The notes beneath the pieces were generated by a model that saw only the letters and a program-made list of their open reading frames with translations, was not told the origin of the DNA and made no database searches. This document shows, piece after piece, positions 33,714 to 42,627 of a stretch of 64,000 nucleotides of DNA. The DNA lies in assembly GCA_044225825.1 (NCBI GenBank), contig JBGAIB010000013.1, forward strand, positions 20,084-84,083. Direction: 5' to 3'. Position 1 is the first letter of the stretch; the number at the start of each line of letters is the position of its first letter. The stretch is from Bog-950 sp044225825. Lineage in GTDB: Bacteria > Bacteroidota > Bacteroidia > Chitinophagales > LD1. Both the position numbers and the translations under genes were made by a program.

Positions 33714-36700
33714 ATGAAATTTTATCCGGCAACGCGATCGCTTTGTTTGATGTTGTTTACTGCCTTAGCTTTTACGCGCGTAAACGCGCAGGAAACCACG
33801 TTTAAAACCAATGGTCCTGATGACTACCGCGAAGGCAAGCATGTATTTAAGAATGCCACCATTTTTGTAAGCTATAATCAGAAGCTGGAAAATGCTACGC
33901 TGTTTATTAAAGACGGCAAGGTGATGAAGGTAACCACCGGCAGCGATACGGCCGCCACCGGCTGGATCACCCACGACATGAAGGGCCGTTTTATCTACCC
34001 TTCGTTTATTGACATTTACAGTGACTACGGTATGCCGGATGTTGCCAAACCCAAGTGGAGCGAAGACCCGCAAATGGAAAGCAATATCAAAGGTGCTTAT
34101 GGCTGGAACCAGGGCATCCATACCGATTTTCATGCCGATAAAAACTTTTTGGTGAATGATGGTAAGGCCGATGAACTGCGCAAACTGGGTTTCGGTACGG
34201 TGGTAACACACCGCAAGGATGGTTTTGCCCGTGGCACTTCCGTAGCGGTTACGCTGGCCGCTGATAAAGAGAATAACGTTATTGTAAAGCCCGAAGCCAG
34301 CGCGAACTATTCGTTCAGCAAAGGTAGTTCCACACAGGATTATCCTGAGTCGCTGATGGGGCGTATTGCCTTACTGCGCCAAACCTACTACGATGCGCAG
34401 TGGTATAAGAACAGCAAGGACAAAAAGGAATACAACATAAACCTGGAGGAATGGAATAAGGAACAAGGCTTGCCGCAGGTATTTGACGCCAATGGCGACT
34501 GGCAGAAAATTTTGCGTGCCGATAAACTGGGTGATGAGTTTGGTGTGCAGTATATCATTAAAGCAAAAGGCGATGAATACCAACGGCTGGAAGAAGTAAA
34601 AGTTACCAATGCTAAACTGATTACCACGCTGAACTTTCCGAAGGCGTATGATGTGGACGACCCTTATAAGGCCATGATGGTATCGGTGCAGGAGATGAAG
34701 CATTGGGAACTGGCCCCCACCAACTGTGCGGCGCTTGCAAAAGCAGGAATTGATTTTGCTTTAACCGTTACCGATATTGAAAAGAAAGACGACTTTTTAA
34801 ATGCGCTTCGCAAAGCAGTTAAATACGGACTTGACTCTACAGCAGCATTAAAGGCGCTGACGGCCAGTCCTGCTTCGTTTTTGAACTTAAGCGATAAAGT
34901 GGGTTCGCTGGAGCCGGGCAAACTGGCTAACTTCTTTATCACCAGCAAACCGCTGTTTGATGATAAGTGCGAGATAAATGAAAACTGGGTACAAGGCCTG
35001 CGTTATGAAATAAAGGCATTTGAGGCAAAGGACATACGCGGCGAATACGACCTGGTGATGGAAAATGCTACGCTGAAAAGCAGCCCGATTAAAGTGAAGG
35101 TAAGTGGCGAAGCCGGTGCACCAAAGGCTACCGTAATTGCTAAGGACAGCAGCAAGCTGGATGTAAAGTTGGCTTATAAAGAGAACGACATCAGCCTGAG
35201 CTTTAATGCCGACAAGAAAAGTGAGGCCGGTAAAATCCGTTTATCGGGCACTATTGACCATGCTACGCATATTTGGTCAGGACAAGGACAGTTACCCAAC
35301 GGCGATTGGGTTAAATGGGTAGCAACCCAAACAAAGGGCCCTGAAGCAGATACCACCAAGCCGAAGAAAGACTCAACGGACTATCTGAAAAATATTGGCA
35401 AGGTTATTTATCCGTTTACAGCCTACGGCAGCGAACAACTGCCCAAACAGGAAAATGTGCTGATTAAAAATGGTACGGTATGGACCAATGAAGCAGATGG
35501 TATTTTGCAGAATACGGATGTAATTATACGCGCAGGCAAAATTGCACAGGTGGGTAAAGGATTGAGTTGTGCCGATTGCCGTACGATTGATGCTACCGGT
35601 AAGCATGTTACCAGCGGTATTATTGATGAGCACAACCATATAGCCATCAGCGAAGGGGTGAACGAAGGGTCGGAGTCCAGCAGCGCGGAGGTACGCATTG
35701 GCGATGTGGTGACCTCGGAGGATATAAATATGTATCGTCAGCTTGCGGGTGGTGTGGTAGCTGCGCAGTTGCTGCACGGCTCAGCTAATGCCATAGGCGG
35801 GCAGAGTGCCCTGATAAAATTCCGTTGGGGGTATGCTCCGGAGAAGTTGAAGATTGAAGGTGCGGATGGTTTTATAAAATTTGCATTAGGTGAGAACGTA
35901 AAACAAACCAACTGGGGCGATCACTCGCGGGTACGTTATCCGCAAACCCGCATGGGTGTTGAACAAACTTATTACAACTACTTTACCAAAGCCAAAGAAT
36001 ACGAACTGAAGTGGAAAGCATACAATGCCACACTGAGCGCTAAGAACAAAGGAGTGGCCGCCGAAATGCCGCGCCGCGATTTAGAGCTGGATGCTTTAGT
36101 GGAGATACTGAACAAGAAGCGTTTTATAACCTGCCACAGTTATGTGCAAAGCGAAATAAACATGCTGATGCATGTGGCCGATACCTTTGGTTTTAAGGTA
36201 AACACCTTTACGCATATACTGGAAGGTTACAAGGTGGCCGACAAAATGAAGGCACACGGTGCCAATGCCAGCACCTTTGCCGATTGGTGGGCTTACAAAT
36301 ATGAAGTGATAGACGCTATACCTTACAACTCGGCCATACTAACTAAAATGGGTATTAATACCGCGGTAAATTCCGATGATGCTGAAATGGCCCGCCGCCT
36401 GAATCAGGAATCGGCCAAGAGCATTAAATACGGGGGACTTACAGAAGAGCAAGCCTGGAAGCTTTGCACCTTGAACCCTGCCAAAATGCTGCACCTGGAC
36501 AACCACATGGGAAGTTTGAAAGCAGGCAAAGATGCGGATGTGGTAGTGTGGAGCGATAACCCGCTTTCGATTTATGCGCGTTGCGAAAAAACCTTTGTAG
36601 ACGGCATTTGCTTTTTTGATAATGAAAAAGACAATCAACTGCGCGGCTGGATAAAAGCTGAGCGCGCGCGCCTGATCAATAAAATGCTGGAAGACAAAAA

Positions 36701-36782
36701 AGGCGGCGCACCAACCCAGGAGCCTGCACCTAAGAACCACAAGGAGTATTCGTGCAGCGAATACGAAAAATCACTGAATTAA
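33714..36782 (+). CDS. Secreted tandem amidohydrolase-family protein
   Basis: This 1,022-residue exported protein (signal peptide ending near NAQE, about residue 26) is built from two amidohydrolase-like halves. The first half (about 30-430) has the shape of the fold (FKNATIFVS, then GSLEPGKLANFFITS) but lacks the HxH metal motif: the site reads FIDIYSDYG. The second half (about 580-1000) is intact: His640-x-His642 in DEHNHIA, His808, His834 and Asp888 in VNSDDAEM, as in imidazolonepropionase-like enzymes. A linker of about 150 residues separates them. It is likely a periplasmic metal-dependent amidase/peptidase-type hydrolase. It forms an operon with the related gene at 36803. Confidence 0.85.
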   Translation: MKFYPATRSLCLMLFTALAFTRVNAQETTFKTNGPDDYREGKHVFKNATIFVSYNQKLENATLFIKDGKVMKVTTGSDTAATGWITHDMKGRFIYPSFIDIYSDYGMPDVAKPKWSEDPQMESNIKGAYGWNQGIHTDFHADKNFLVNDGKADELRKLGFGTVVTHRKDGFARGTSVAVTLAADKENNVIVKPEASANYSFSKGSSTQDYPESLMGRIALLRQTYYDAQWYKNSKDKKEYNINLEEWNKEQGLPQVFDANGDWQKILRADKLGDEFGVQYIIKAKGDEYQRLEEVKVTNAKLITTLNFPKAYDVDDPYKAMMVSVQEMKHWELAPTNCAALAKAGIDFALTVTDIEKKDDFLNALRKAVKYGLDSTAALKALTASPASFLNLSDKVGSLEPGKLANFFITSKPLFDDKCEINENWVQGLRYEIKAFEAKDIRGEYDLVMENATLKSSPIKVKVSGEAGAPKATVIAKDSSKLDVKLAYKENDISLSFNADKKSEAGKIRLSGTIDHATHIWSGQGQLPNGDWVKWVATQTKGPEADTTKPKKDSTDYLKNIGKVIYPFTAYGSEQLPKQENVLIKNGTVWTNEADGILQNTDVIIRAGKIAQVGKGLSCADCRTIDATGKHVTSGIIDEHNHIAISEGVNEGSESSSAEVRIGDVVTSEDINMYRQLAGGVVAAQLLHGSANAIGGQSALIKFRWGYAPEKLKIEGADGFIKFALGENVKQTNWGDHSRVRYPQTRMGVEQTYYNYFTKAKEYELKWKAYNATLSAKNKGVAAEMPRRDLELDALVEILNKKRFITCHSYVQSEINMLMHVADTFGFKVNTFTHILEGYKVADKMKAHGANASTFADWWAYKYEVIDAIPYNSAILTKMGINTAVNSDDAEMARRLNQESAKSIKYGGLTEEQAWKLCTLNPAKMLHLDNHMGSLKAGKDADVVVWSDNPLSIYARCEKTFVDGICFFDNEKDNQLRGWIKAERARLINKMLEDKKGGAPTQEPAPKNHKEYSCSEYEKSLN

Positions 36783-36802
36783 TAATGCCAAAAGAAAAGA
36801 AT

Positions 36803-38110
36803 ATGAAAGCGAAATACATTTTCTTATCACTGCTGGGTGCCGGGTTGCTAAATACTGCCGTTAACGCGCAAAGCGAACTACCTGCAGTTGCACCGGCCCA
36901 ACAAGGCAAAATTTATTTGACACATGCTACGCTGCATGTAGGTAATGGCACGGTGTTGCGCGATGCCACGATTGGTTTCGAGAACGGGAAGATTTTCTTT
37001 TTGGAAGAAAGTCCTTCGTTTAAAACGGATGAGACCATGGGCAAGGTAATTGACTGCACGGGTAAACAGGTGTACCCCGGCATTATTGCTGCTAACACCA
37101 AAATTGGTTTGGCCGAAATTGAAGCAGTGCGCGCCACCAACGATTATGCGGAGGTAGGCACTTACAATCCCGACAGCAAAGCCATCATAGCTTATAATAC
37201 CGATTCGCGGGTTACGCCGACGATACGCAGCAACGGTGTGTTGTATGCACAAACAGTACCGCAGGGCGGCAGTGTTTCGGGCACCTCGGCTGTAGTGCAG
37301 TTAGATGCCTGGAACTGGGAAGATGCTTTAGTAAAGGAAGACGGCATCTGGATGAACTGGCCTTCGATGGTTACCGGTGGTGGCTGGTGGGCTGAACCTG
37401 CTGCCTTGCAATTGAATAAGGAATACGATAAGCAGGTGAACGCGCTGAAAGATTATTTCCGCGAAGCGAAAGCGTATTACGAAGCCGGAACACACGAGAA
37501 AGCCAACCTGCGTTTTGAGGCTATGAAGGATTTGTTTAACGGTAAAAAGCAACTGTTTGTAAATGTGGATGCGCTGAAGGAAATGCAGCACGTAATTGCT
37601 TTTGCCAACGAACTGGGTGTAAAGCTGGTTATAGCCGGTGGCAGCGATGCCTGGATGATGGCCGAAGAATTGGCACAAAAGAAAATACCTGTAATACTGG
37701 GCAGCACCCATGCATTACCCGCCACAGAGGATGACGATATTGACCAGCCCTTTAAAACTCCGGCTGTTTTACAAAAAGCCGGCGTTCAGTATTGCTTGAG
37801 TGTGCCCGGTGGTTTTTGGCAGGAGCGCAACCTGATTTTTATGGCTGGCACTGCTGCTGCTTATGGTTTAACCAAAGAGCAGGCACTTAGTGCCATTACC
37901 CAAAACACAGCCAAAATTTTGGGGCTGGATGCTACCATCGGCACCCTGGAGAAAGGTAAAGACGCATCTTTGATTGTTTCCACCGGCGACCTGCTGGATA
38001 TGAAAACATCCAATATTGAATATGCCTTTATCTCGGGCAGGCAGATTGACCTCAGCAACAAGCAAAAAACGCTGAGCGAGAAATACATGAAGAAGTACAA
38101 ACTGAACTAA
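36803..38110 (+). CDS. Secreted amidohydrolase-family protein lacking metal ligands
   Basis: I start this protein (435 residues) at ATG 36803, where a clear signal peptide begins (MKAKYIFLSLLGAGLLNTAVNAQ); in-frame ATGs at 36752 and 36785 lie upstream. The fold is recognisable from ITHA-type strands, VIDCTGKQVYPGIIAANTKIG, TKEQALSAITQNTAKILGL and GTLEKGKDASLIVS. The HxH after YPGI is absent (AANTK), and I find no full set of metal-binding His. It resembles the first half of the preceding protein, so both may be non-catalytic partner modules. The 20-bp gap from the upstream stop implies an operon. Confidence 0.8.
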   Translation: MKAKYIFLSLLGAGLLNTAVNAQSELPAVAPAQQGKIYLTHATLHVGNGTVLRDATIGFENGKIFFLEESPSFKTDETMGKVIDCTGKQVYPGIIAANTKIGLAEIEAVRATNDYAEVGTYNPDSKAIIAYNTDSRVTPTIRSNGVLYAQTVPQGGSVSGTSAVVQLDAWNWEDALVKEDGIWMNWPSMVTGGGWWAEPAALQLNKEYDKQVNALKDYFREAKAYYEAGTHEKANLRFEAMKDLFNGKKQLFVNVDALKEMQHVIAFANELGVKLVIAGGSDAWMMAEELAQKKIPVILGSTHALPATEDDDIDQPFKTPAVLQKAGVQYCLSVPGGFWQERNLIFMAGTAAAYGLTKEQALSAITQNTAKILGLDATIGTLEKGKDASLIVSTGDLLDMKTSNIEYAFISGRQIDLSNKQKTLSEKYMKKYKLN

Positions 38111-38116
38111 GCGGTA

Positions 38117-39544
38117 TTACTGCCGCACCAGTTTTTTAACTGCGGCAGTTTTACCATTACAGCTTACCTCCACAAAGTATAAACCGCTGGCCAGGTCCCC
38201 GACGGGTATCGCTACATGATAAGGGCCTTGCTTCAGGTTTTCAGTAAGCACCTCTCGTTGCAAAGCACCGGTTACACTACGTAACTGAATGGCAATTAAA
38301 CCGGGTTGTGTTAACTCAAACTTCAAATCAGCCTGGCTGCTGGCGGGGTTAGGCGAAAGTCCCAGGCTGCTAAGCCAGTTGTTTTCCCTAATGCCGGTTA
38401 CACAAGCACCCAGGTAATAATGTGCCACACCATGCAATGCAGCCGGTGTGCAGGGGTCAGAATAGGTAACGCTATCGCAGCCGCATACTTCAATTTGCGG
38501 CACTATATCGCAACAGAGCGGGAACTGGCAAATCAAAGTACTATCAATACAATCGTGTGTTATAAATACGGTATCGCAGAAGGTGTTCATGCAGGCTTGG
38601 CCCTGTAAATCTTTTCCTGTTACCGTTAAGCAAACATGGTAGTAGCCGTCAGCCCCAAATACATGTACGGGATTCGTATCGCTTGAAAAAGTGCCATCGC
38701 CAAAATCCCAGGTATAACTTTGCAGCGTATCAATCTGGCTTTGGTTGTAGAAGTAAACGGTATCGGTGTTCTTATAGAATGTAAAACCAGCCATGCATGA
38801 AACCGGCACAGCACCACAGGGGCCGTTATTCCAACTGGTTACGCCATGGTGGTAATAAGCCTCGCAAACATTGTTGTAGGTATTGCCATCGCAACCACAT
38901 ACCGGATCGTAAAAAGCAGGGCATAGTATTCCTATATTAACTACGGATGTATCAATACATCCGCTGCCGTAGAACAATTGCAGATGATCTACTTTAAACT
39001 CGGTGGCCGCAGGGGCAAAGCCGCAGCCGCCATACACCTTTCCTCCATAGATGGTGATACGGCACGAATCGTACAGGAGGGCTTGTTGGGTTATGGGAAC
39101 TTGCAGCGGTGTAAAATTGGGTAAAAAGCCGGGGCTGCTGTATTGCCAGTAACCGCTGTCTACGGTTTGCCCCTGGTGCAATACTTCTACCAGAATAGAG
39201 ATAGTATCCTGTTGGATGTAGCCGCTATCGTTAACGCAGGGCGCGAAGTTGTATTTAATTTGCGCACTAAGTTTTTTAGGATGAAAGGGCACGGCAAAGG
39301 TGGTGCGGGCAAAAGCCTTGAACAGTCCATTGGCATAAAAATTAGCCGAATAATTGCCGCTGTACCTATCGGTATCCTGTTTTACAATATAAGGATCCCA
39401 GGCGGGCTTGGTTAGCGGGTTGCTATTAGTTTCCCAATCCAGCAGTACGGGCTGTGCATCCCAGTATTCGAAATCGCTGTTGGGGATTTGCGCCCAGCCG
39501 CGCAGGGCGGGCAAAAGCATGAGTAGCAGTATAACATGTTTCAT
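38117..39544 (-). CDS. T9SS-exported protein with Kazal-like and PKD domains
   Basis: This is a 475-residue secreted protein. The signal peptide covers about 1-19, followed by a jelly-roll-like N-domain (20-200). A Kazal-type protease-inhibitor-like module lies at about 207-243 (CPAFYDPVCGCDGNTYNNVC) and a PKD domain at about 250-330 (YTWDFGDGTFS...YYHVCLTVTG). A second, shorter Kazal-like module spans about 336-381 (VCGCDSVTYSDPC). The C terminus is a type A T9SS sorting domain (LGLSPNPASSQADLKF...LASGLYFVEV...VKKLVRQ). It is likely exposed on or released from the cell surface. Inhibition of host or competitor proteases is possible but inferred. Confidence 0.88.
   Translation of the reverse strand: MKHVILLLMLLPALRGWAQIPNSDFEYWDAQPVLLDWETNSNPLTKPAWDPYIVKQDTDRYSGNYSANFYANGLFKAFARTTFAVPFHPKKLSAQIKYNFAPCVNDSGYIQQDTISILVEVLHQGQTVDSGYWQYSSPGFLPNFTPLQVPITQQALLYDSCRITIYGGKVYGGCGFAPAATEFKVDHLQLFYGSGCIDTSVVNIGILCPAFYDPVCGCDGNTYNNVCEAYYHHGVTSWNNGPCGAVPVSCMAGFTFYKNTDTVYFYNQSQIDTLQSYTWDFGDGTFSSDTNPVHVFGADGYYHVCLTVTGKDLQGQACMNTFCDTVFITHDCIDSTLICQFPLCCDIVPQIEVCGCDSVTYSDPCTPAALHGVAHYYLGACVTGIRENNWLSSLGLSPNPASSQADLKFELTQPGLIAIQLRSVTGALQREVLTENLKQGPYHVAIPVGDLASGLYFVEVSCNGKTAAVKKLVRQ
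38120..38153 (+). terminator. Probable terminator of the amidohydrolase operon
   Basis: The 8-bp perfect stem CTGCCGCA / TGCGGCAG (38120-38127 with 38141-38148) has a 13-nt loop and is followed by TTTTA on the plus strand. It lies 9 bp past the operon stop and inside the 3' end of the convergent coding region. Confidence 0.55.
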
Positions 39545-39628
39545 AACAGGTAATTAAACGGTGACACTACTTAACAAACGAGCGCTACCGTAATTTGGTT
39601 GCCCTCTGCCATTATTTACTAATTCGGG

Positions 39629-39636
39629 TATTTTCG
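39629..39636 (+). promoter_or_regulatory. Candidate -7 box (TATTTTCG) of trmB
   Basis: TATTTTCG ends 29 bp before the trmB ATG. It is identical to the boxes upstream of uvrD and of the gene at 33714. No -33 TTG at standard spacing was seen. Confidence 0.3.
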
Positions 39637-39665
39637 CGGCACAAAATTAAACCTCCGCAAGCTGT

Positions 39666-40349
39666 ATGGGCAAGGCCAAGATGTTCAAGATAAATTCGAT
39701 CACTACATTTCCCAATGTTTTTCAGAACCCTCATTTTACTATACCCCACCTGGTAGATCATACCGGGGCCGAATTGGACCTCAAAGGCAAATGGAACGAG
39801 CAGGTATTTAAGAATGACCACCCTCTGGTTTTGGAACTTGCCTGTGGCAAGGGCGATTACACCCTGGCCCTGGGCCAAAAATATCCGCAGAAGAATTTTA
39901 TAGGCGTAGACTCCAAAGGCGCACGCATTTACACCGGGGCAAAGAATGCACTGGAACAAAAACTTAGCAACGTAGCCTTTTTACGTTTGCGCATCGAAAA
40001 TATTTTGAATTTTTTTAATGCAGGAGAGGTGTCGGAAATCTGGATCACCTTCCCGGATCCGTTTCCGCGGAAGGGCGATGCGAAGCGCCGGCTTACCGCT
40101 CCGGGCTTTTTGGACCGGTACCGTAAAATTTGTAAACCGGGGGCTGTTGTACATTTTAAAACGGACGATCTGCCGCTTTTTCATTTTACGCGCGACAGTG
40201 TAACCGAAGCAGGCCTTGAAATGCTTTACTACAAAGAGAATATCTATGCCGCACCGCTTGATTATGAAGAGCTTGCAATAAAAACCTATTACGAGCGCAG
40301 CCACCTGGCCAATGGCCGGACTATTAATTATCTTCAGTTCAAGTTATGA
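39666..40349 (+). CDS. trmB: tRNA (guanine-N7)-methyltransferase
   Basis: TrmB methylates G46 of tRNA with SAM. In 227 residues the motifs are LELACGKGDYTLALGQ (SAM-binding motif I), FIGVDSKGARIYTGAKNALE, the segment around VSEIWITFPDPFPRKGDAKRRL (family signature D-P-x-P-x-x-x-x-x-x-R-R-L) and YEELAIKTYYERSHLANGRTI at the end. It is complete. Its stop overlaps the ATG of the downstream atl gene in an ATGA arrangement, so the two are translationally coupled. Confidence 0.96.
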   Translation: MGKAKMFKINSITTFPNVFQNPHFTIPHLVDHTGAELDLKGKWNEQVFKNDHPLVLELACGKGDYTLALGQKYPQKNFIGVDSKGARIYTGAKNALEQKLSNVAFLRLRIENILNFFNAGEVSEIWITFPDPFPRKGDAKRRLTAPGFLDRYRKICKPGAVVHFKTDDLPLFHFTRDSVTEAGLEMLYYKENIYAAPLDYEELAIKTYYERSHLANGRTINYLQFKL

Positions 40350-40753
40350 GCACCACCAAAAAGAAGGGCGGTAAAAAAGCCACCGGGGCAAAGAAGCCTG
40401 CAAACGCTGAGAAGGCGTCGAAGCAGTATTCCTTTTTTGAGAATGTGTGGGAGGTAGCGCGGCTAATACCAAAGGGCCGTGTAACCAGCTATGGTGCAAT
40501 TGCCAACTATCTGGGCAGTGCAGGTTCTGCGCGTATGGTAGGCTACGCCATGAATAGTTGTTCATCTGTAAGACCGAAGGTGCCCGCACATCGCGTTTTA
40601 AACCGCAAAGGGCTGTTAACCGGCAAACATCACTTCGGTTCCTCGGATGCTATGCAATATTTATTAGAGGCAGAAGGCATACGTGTAAAAAACGACCAAG
40701 TGGTTGATTTTGAGAAACTTTACTGGGATCCGAGCATTGAACTTGGCCTTTGA
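40346..40753 (+). CDS. Alkyltransferase-like protein (Atl), MGMT-fold, catalytic Cys replaced by Ala
   Basis: This 135-residue protein has a Lys-rich N-terminal tail (about 1-28) and an O6-alkylguanine-DNA alkyltransferase-like DNA-binding domain (VWEVARLIPKGRVTSYGAIANYLG, then SARMVGYAMN). The normally invariant PCHR reads PAHR (Ala81), so it cannot accept alkyl groups. This is the definition of Atl proteins, which flip out O6-alkylguanine and hand the lesion to nucleotide excision repair through UvrA/UvrC. uvrA and uvrD homologues are on the same chromosome segment. It is coupled to trmB by a 4-bp overlap. Confidence 0.9.
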   Translation: MSTTKKKGGKKATGAKKPANAEKASKQYSFFENVWEVARLIPKGRVTSYGAIANYLGSAGSARMVGYAMNSCSSVRPKVPAHRVLNRKGLLTGKHHFGSSDAMQYLLEAEGIRVKNDQVVDFEKLYWDPSIELGL

Positions 40754-40847
40754 ATTACTAATAGGGAAACCTTTTTTTTCGTTGGGTACTTTGCTTTTAA
40801 TAAAAGCCCTCGTATATTAGAGGTCTTATCTCATTAAAACGTAGGCT

Positions 40848-41045
40848 ATGAATAAGAGATTTTTATCAATTGCGTTTACTGCATTGCTGATGGCCGGCAC
40901 AGTAGCGCTATATGCACAGGGGCCTCCCCCACCCCCACCCCCCCCCCCACCACCGCCACCAAATACTCCTATTGACGGAGGTGTAATTCTTCTGTTGGCC
41001 GGAGGTTTAGCTTATGGCGTTAAAAAGTTATATAGCAAAGGATAG
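40848..41045 (+). CDS. Small exported PID-CTERM-type protein with polyproline tract
   Basis: This 65-residue protein has a signal peptide (MNKRFLSIAFTALLMAGTVALYAQ), then G plus a run of 13 prolines, then NTPIDGGVILLLAGGLAYGVKKLYSKG. The ending matches the small Bacteroidota sorting-signal family that I recall as PID-CTERM (motif P-I-D-G-G, hydrophobic helix, Y-G-x-K-K, basic tail). It therefore probably passes through the inner membrane and is held by the C-terminal helix. The proline codons include an 11-C homopolymer. A terminator follows closely. The physiological role is unknown. Confidence 0.8.
   Translation: MNKRFLSIAFTALLMAGTVALYAQGPPPPPPPPPPPPPNTPIDGGVILLLAGGLAYGVKKLYSKG
40938..40948 (+). 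repeat. Homopolymeric C tract (11 C) inside coding sequence
   Basis: An uninterrupted run of 11 C lies within the polyproline codons of the PID-CTERM-type gene, 90 bp after its start codon. Slipped-strand mispairing here would shift the reading frame and remove the sorting tail. Confidence 0.9.
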
Positions 41046-41071
41046 TAATAAATATACAGGCACAATAGAAG

Positions 41072-41107
41072 AAAGCAGCTGCTCAGATTTGGGCGGCTGC
41101 TTTTTTT
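41072..41107 (+). terminator. Rho-independent terminator of the PID-CTERM-type gene
   Basis: The stem AAAGCAGC (41072-41079) pairs with GCTGCTTT (41096-41103), followed by a run of seven T. It lies 27 bp past the stop and overlaps the 3' end of the convergent gene. Confidence 0.75.
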
Positions 41108-42627
41108 AGCTCTATTGGCAAAGCAAAGTAGCGCACGAATTCCTCCATGGCATGGCGCGGCTCCTTATACAAATCGCTTGCAAAGGTGCGTTCGTAGTTA
41201 GCCTGTAATTTTACAATGTACTGGCGGCGCTGGGTGGCCAGCCAATTGCTGAGGTAGTAGTAGGTGTGTATGCCGATATCGTTGTCCTCAAAAATAGGGG
41301 TGCCTTTAGTGATCTTCATATAGCGCTTGTAGGTTTCGGTGCAGCGGCTATACTGTTTCAACGAGAAATAACCAATCATCAAAAAGATGAAGGCACTATC
41401 GATGCTGCCGGTAAAGTTTACCTGTTGGAAGGTGATGAGCGTACCTTCCAGTTCATTCAAGCCCTTCTTTATATTCTCTCCACCCGATAAAATCAGCAGG
41501 GCACTGTAGAGCAACTTCAGGTTTATAAGGTCGTTTTTGTAATACTTGCTCCAGATATCCCTGGATATCAGCATCTCACATTCCTTAATCAACGTCTGGA
41601 TATCTTCTAACTGGCGAACGCCCAGTACTTCGTGATAATCGGGCCGGTGAATTTGATAATGGTAACCCGAAAGGTAGTAGGAAACTTTAATGGTTATGGC
41701 CAGCAGTTCCGGGATATTGAGGTAGTTATTCCAAAACTTTACTTCCTTATAGTGCTGCACAAACTGTTCATACTCCTTGCGTTGTACCTTATCATCCAGC
41801 CTAAATGCAGCGGTGTTCAGTTTCAGGAACCACAGGTTGCTCTTCATGTCAAATAAGGCATGAAACGAAACATACCCGTAGTTTACCAGATCGCGCTCCA
41901 GGTTTTCGAGTATACCCCGGGCATAGTCACTTTCAAAATTTTCAGGATCGAAATGATATGTCAGATACAGATACGCATAGTAGCTAAGCATGCGGATGCT
42001 GGCATACTCGCTTTTAAAATGTTGTTCGCAAAAACTGCGGCTTTGCTGCATCTCCACCCGCCATGCCGGATCGCGGGGCTGGCTTTGGTAAAAGCTTGTG
42101 CGTAAACTGGTTAGAACCGCATTATAGGTGTTCTCTGCATCGTACGCCTGCTGCAGTTCGGTGTTATATTTATTGGCCAGCGAAAAATCCTTGCGATGAA
42201 AGGCTTCCTGTGTAAGTGTTTTAAGCACCAGTATCTGTGCCCCAAAGTGTTCGATTTGCGATGAGATACTCAGGAACGTTTTTGCTAAGAAATCGGCTTG
42301 TTCGCTTTTACCATCACAAATTAAACGCTGCAGATTAGGCAGGTTCGGTAATAAGTAACCCGGATAGTTTTGCACCAACTGGGCGCTTAACTTAAAAGTA
42401 TACGAGGCTAACTGATTAAAACTCTGACGTTGGTTTTTATCGAAGCCGCCATAAACCTTTCGACACAGCTCCTCGTGGCTATCATAATCGGGTAATCGCT
42501 CTCTTATTAACGTAGTTAGTTTAAGCGGTAAACGGGCATTAATATCCTGTAGTATCCGGCAGAACTCGGTGTAGTGAAAATCGTCCAGCAGGGTAACGAA
42601 CTTCTGTATGGTAAGTAGTTCCATCAA
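41083..42627 (-). CDS. 514-residue helical protein, unknown function
   Basis: I do not recognise this protein. It is almost entirely alpha-helical by pattern, rich in Tyr, Leu, Gln and Lys, with no signal peptide, membrane segment or catalytic motif. Helix-turn-helix pairs such as AKTFLSISSQIEHFGAQILVLKTLTQEAFHRKDFSLANKYN and FLMIGYFSLKQYSRCTETYKRYMK suggest a TPR-like solenoid. The composition is like other large cytoplasmic Bacteroidota proteins of unknown role. The ATG at 42627 or 42624 (MMELLTIQ) is the start. It is monocistronic and flanked by long non-coding DNA upstream. Confidence 0.75.
   Translation of the reverse strand: MMELLTIQKFVTLLDDFHYTEFCRILQDINARLPLKLTTLIRERLPDYDSHEELCRKVYGGFDKNQRQSFNQLASYTFKLSAQLVQNYPGYLLPNLPNLQRLICDGKSEQADFLAKTFLSISSQIEHFGAQILVLKTLTQEAFHRKDFSLANKYNTELQQAYDAENTYNAVLTSLRTSFYQSQPRDPAWRVEMQQSRSFCEQHFKSEYASIRMLSYYAYLYLTYHFDPENFESDYARGILENLERDLVNYGYVSFHALFDMKSNLWFLKLNTAAFRLDDKVQRKEYEQFVQHYKEVKFWNNYLNIPELLAITIKVSYYLSGYHYQIHRPDYHEVLGVRQLEDIQTLIKECEMLISRDIWSKYYKNDLINLKLLYSALLILSGGENIKKGLNELEGTLITFQQVNFTGSIDSAFIFLMIGYFSLKQYSRCTETYKRYMKITKGTPIFEDNDIGIHTYYYLSNWLATQRRQYIVKLQANYERTFASDLYKEPRHAMEEFVRYFALPIELKKAAAQI

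Noticed and set aside
40938..40948. C11 tract as a pure sequencing artefact
   Set aside because: The frame is open and ends in a family-typical tail with exactly this length, so the reading is consistent; an error of one C would destroy it. It cannot be fully excluded without reads.
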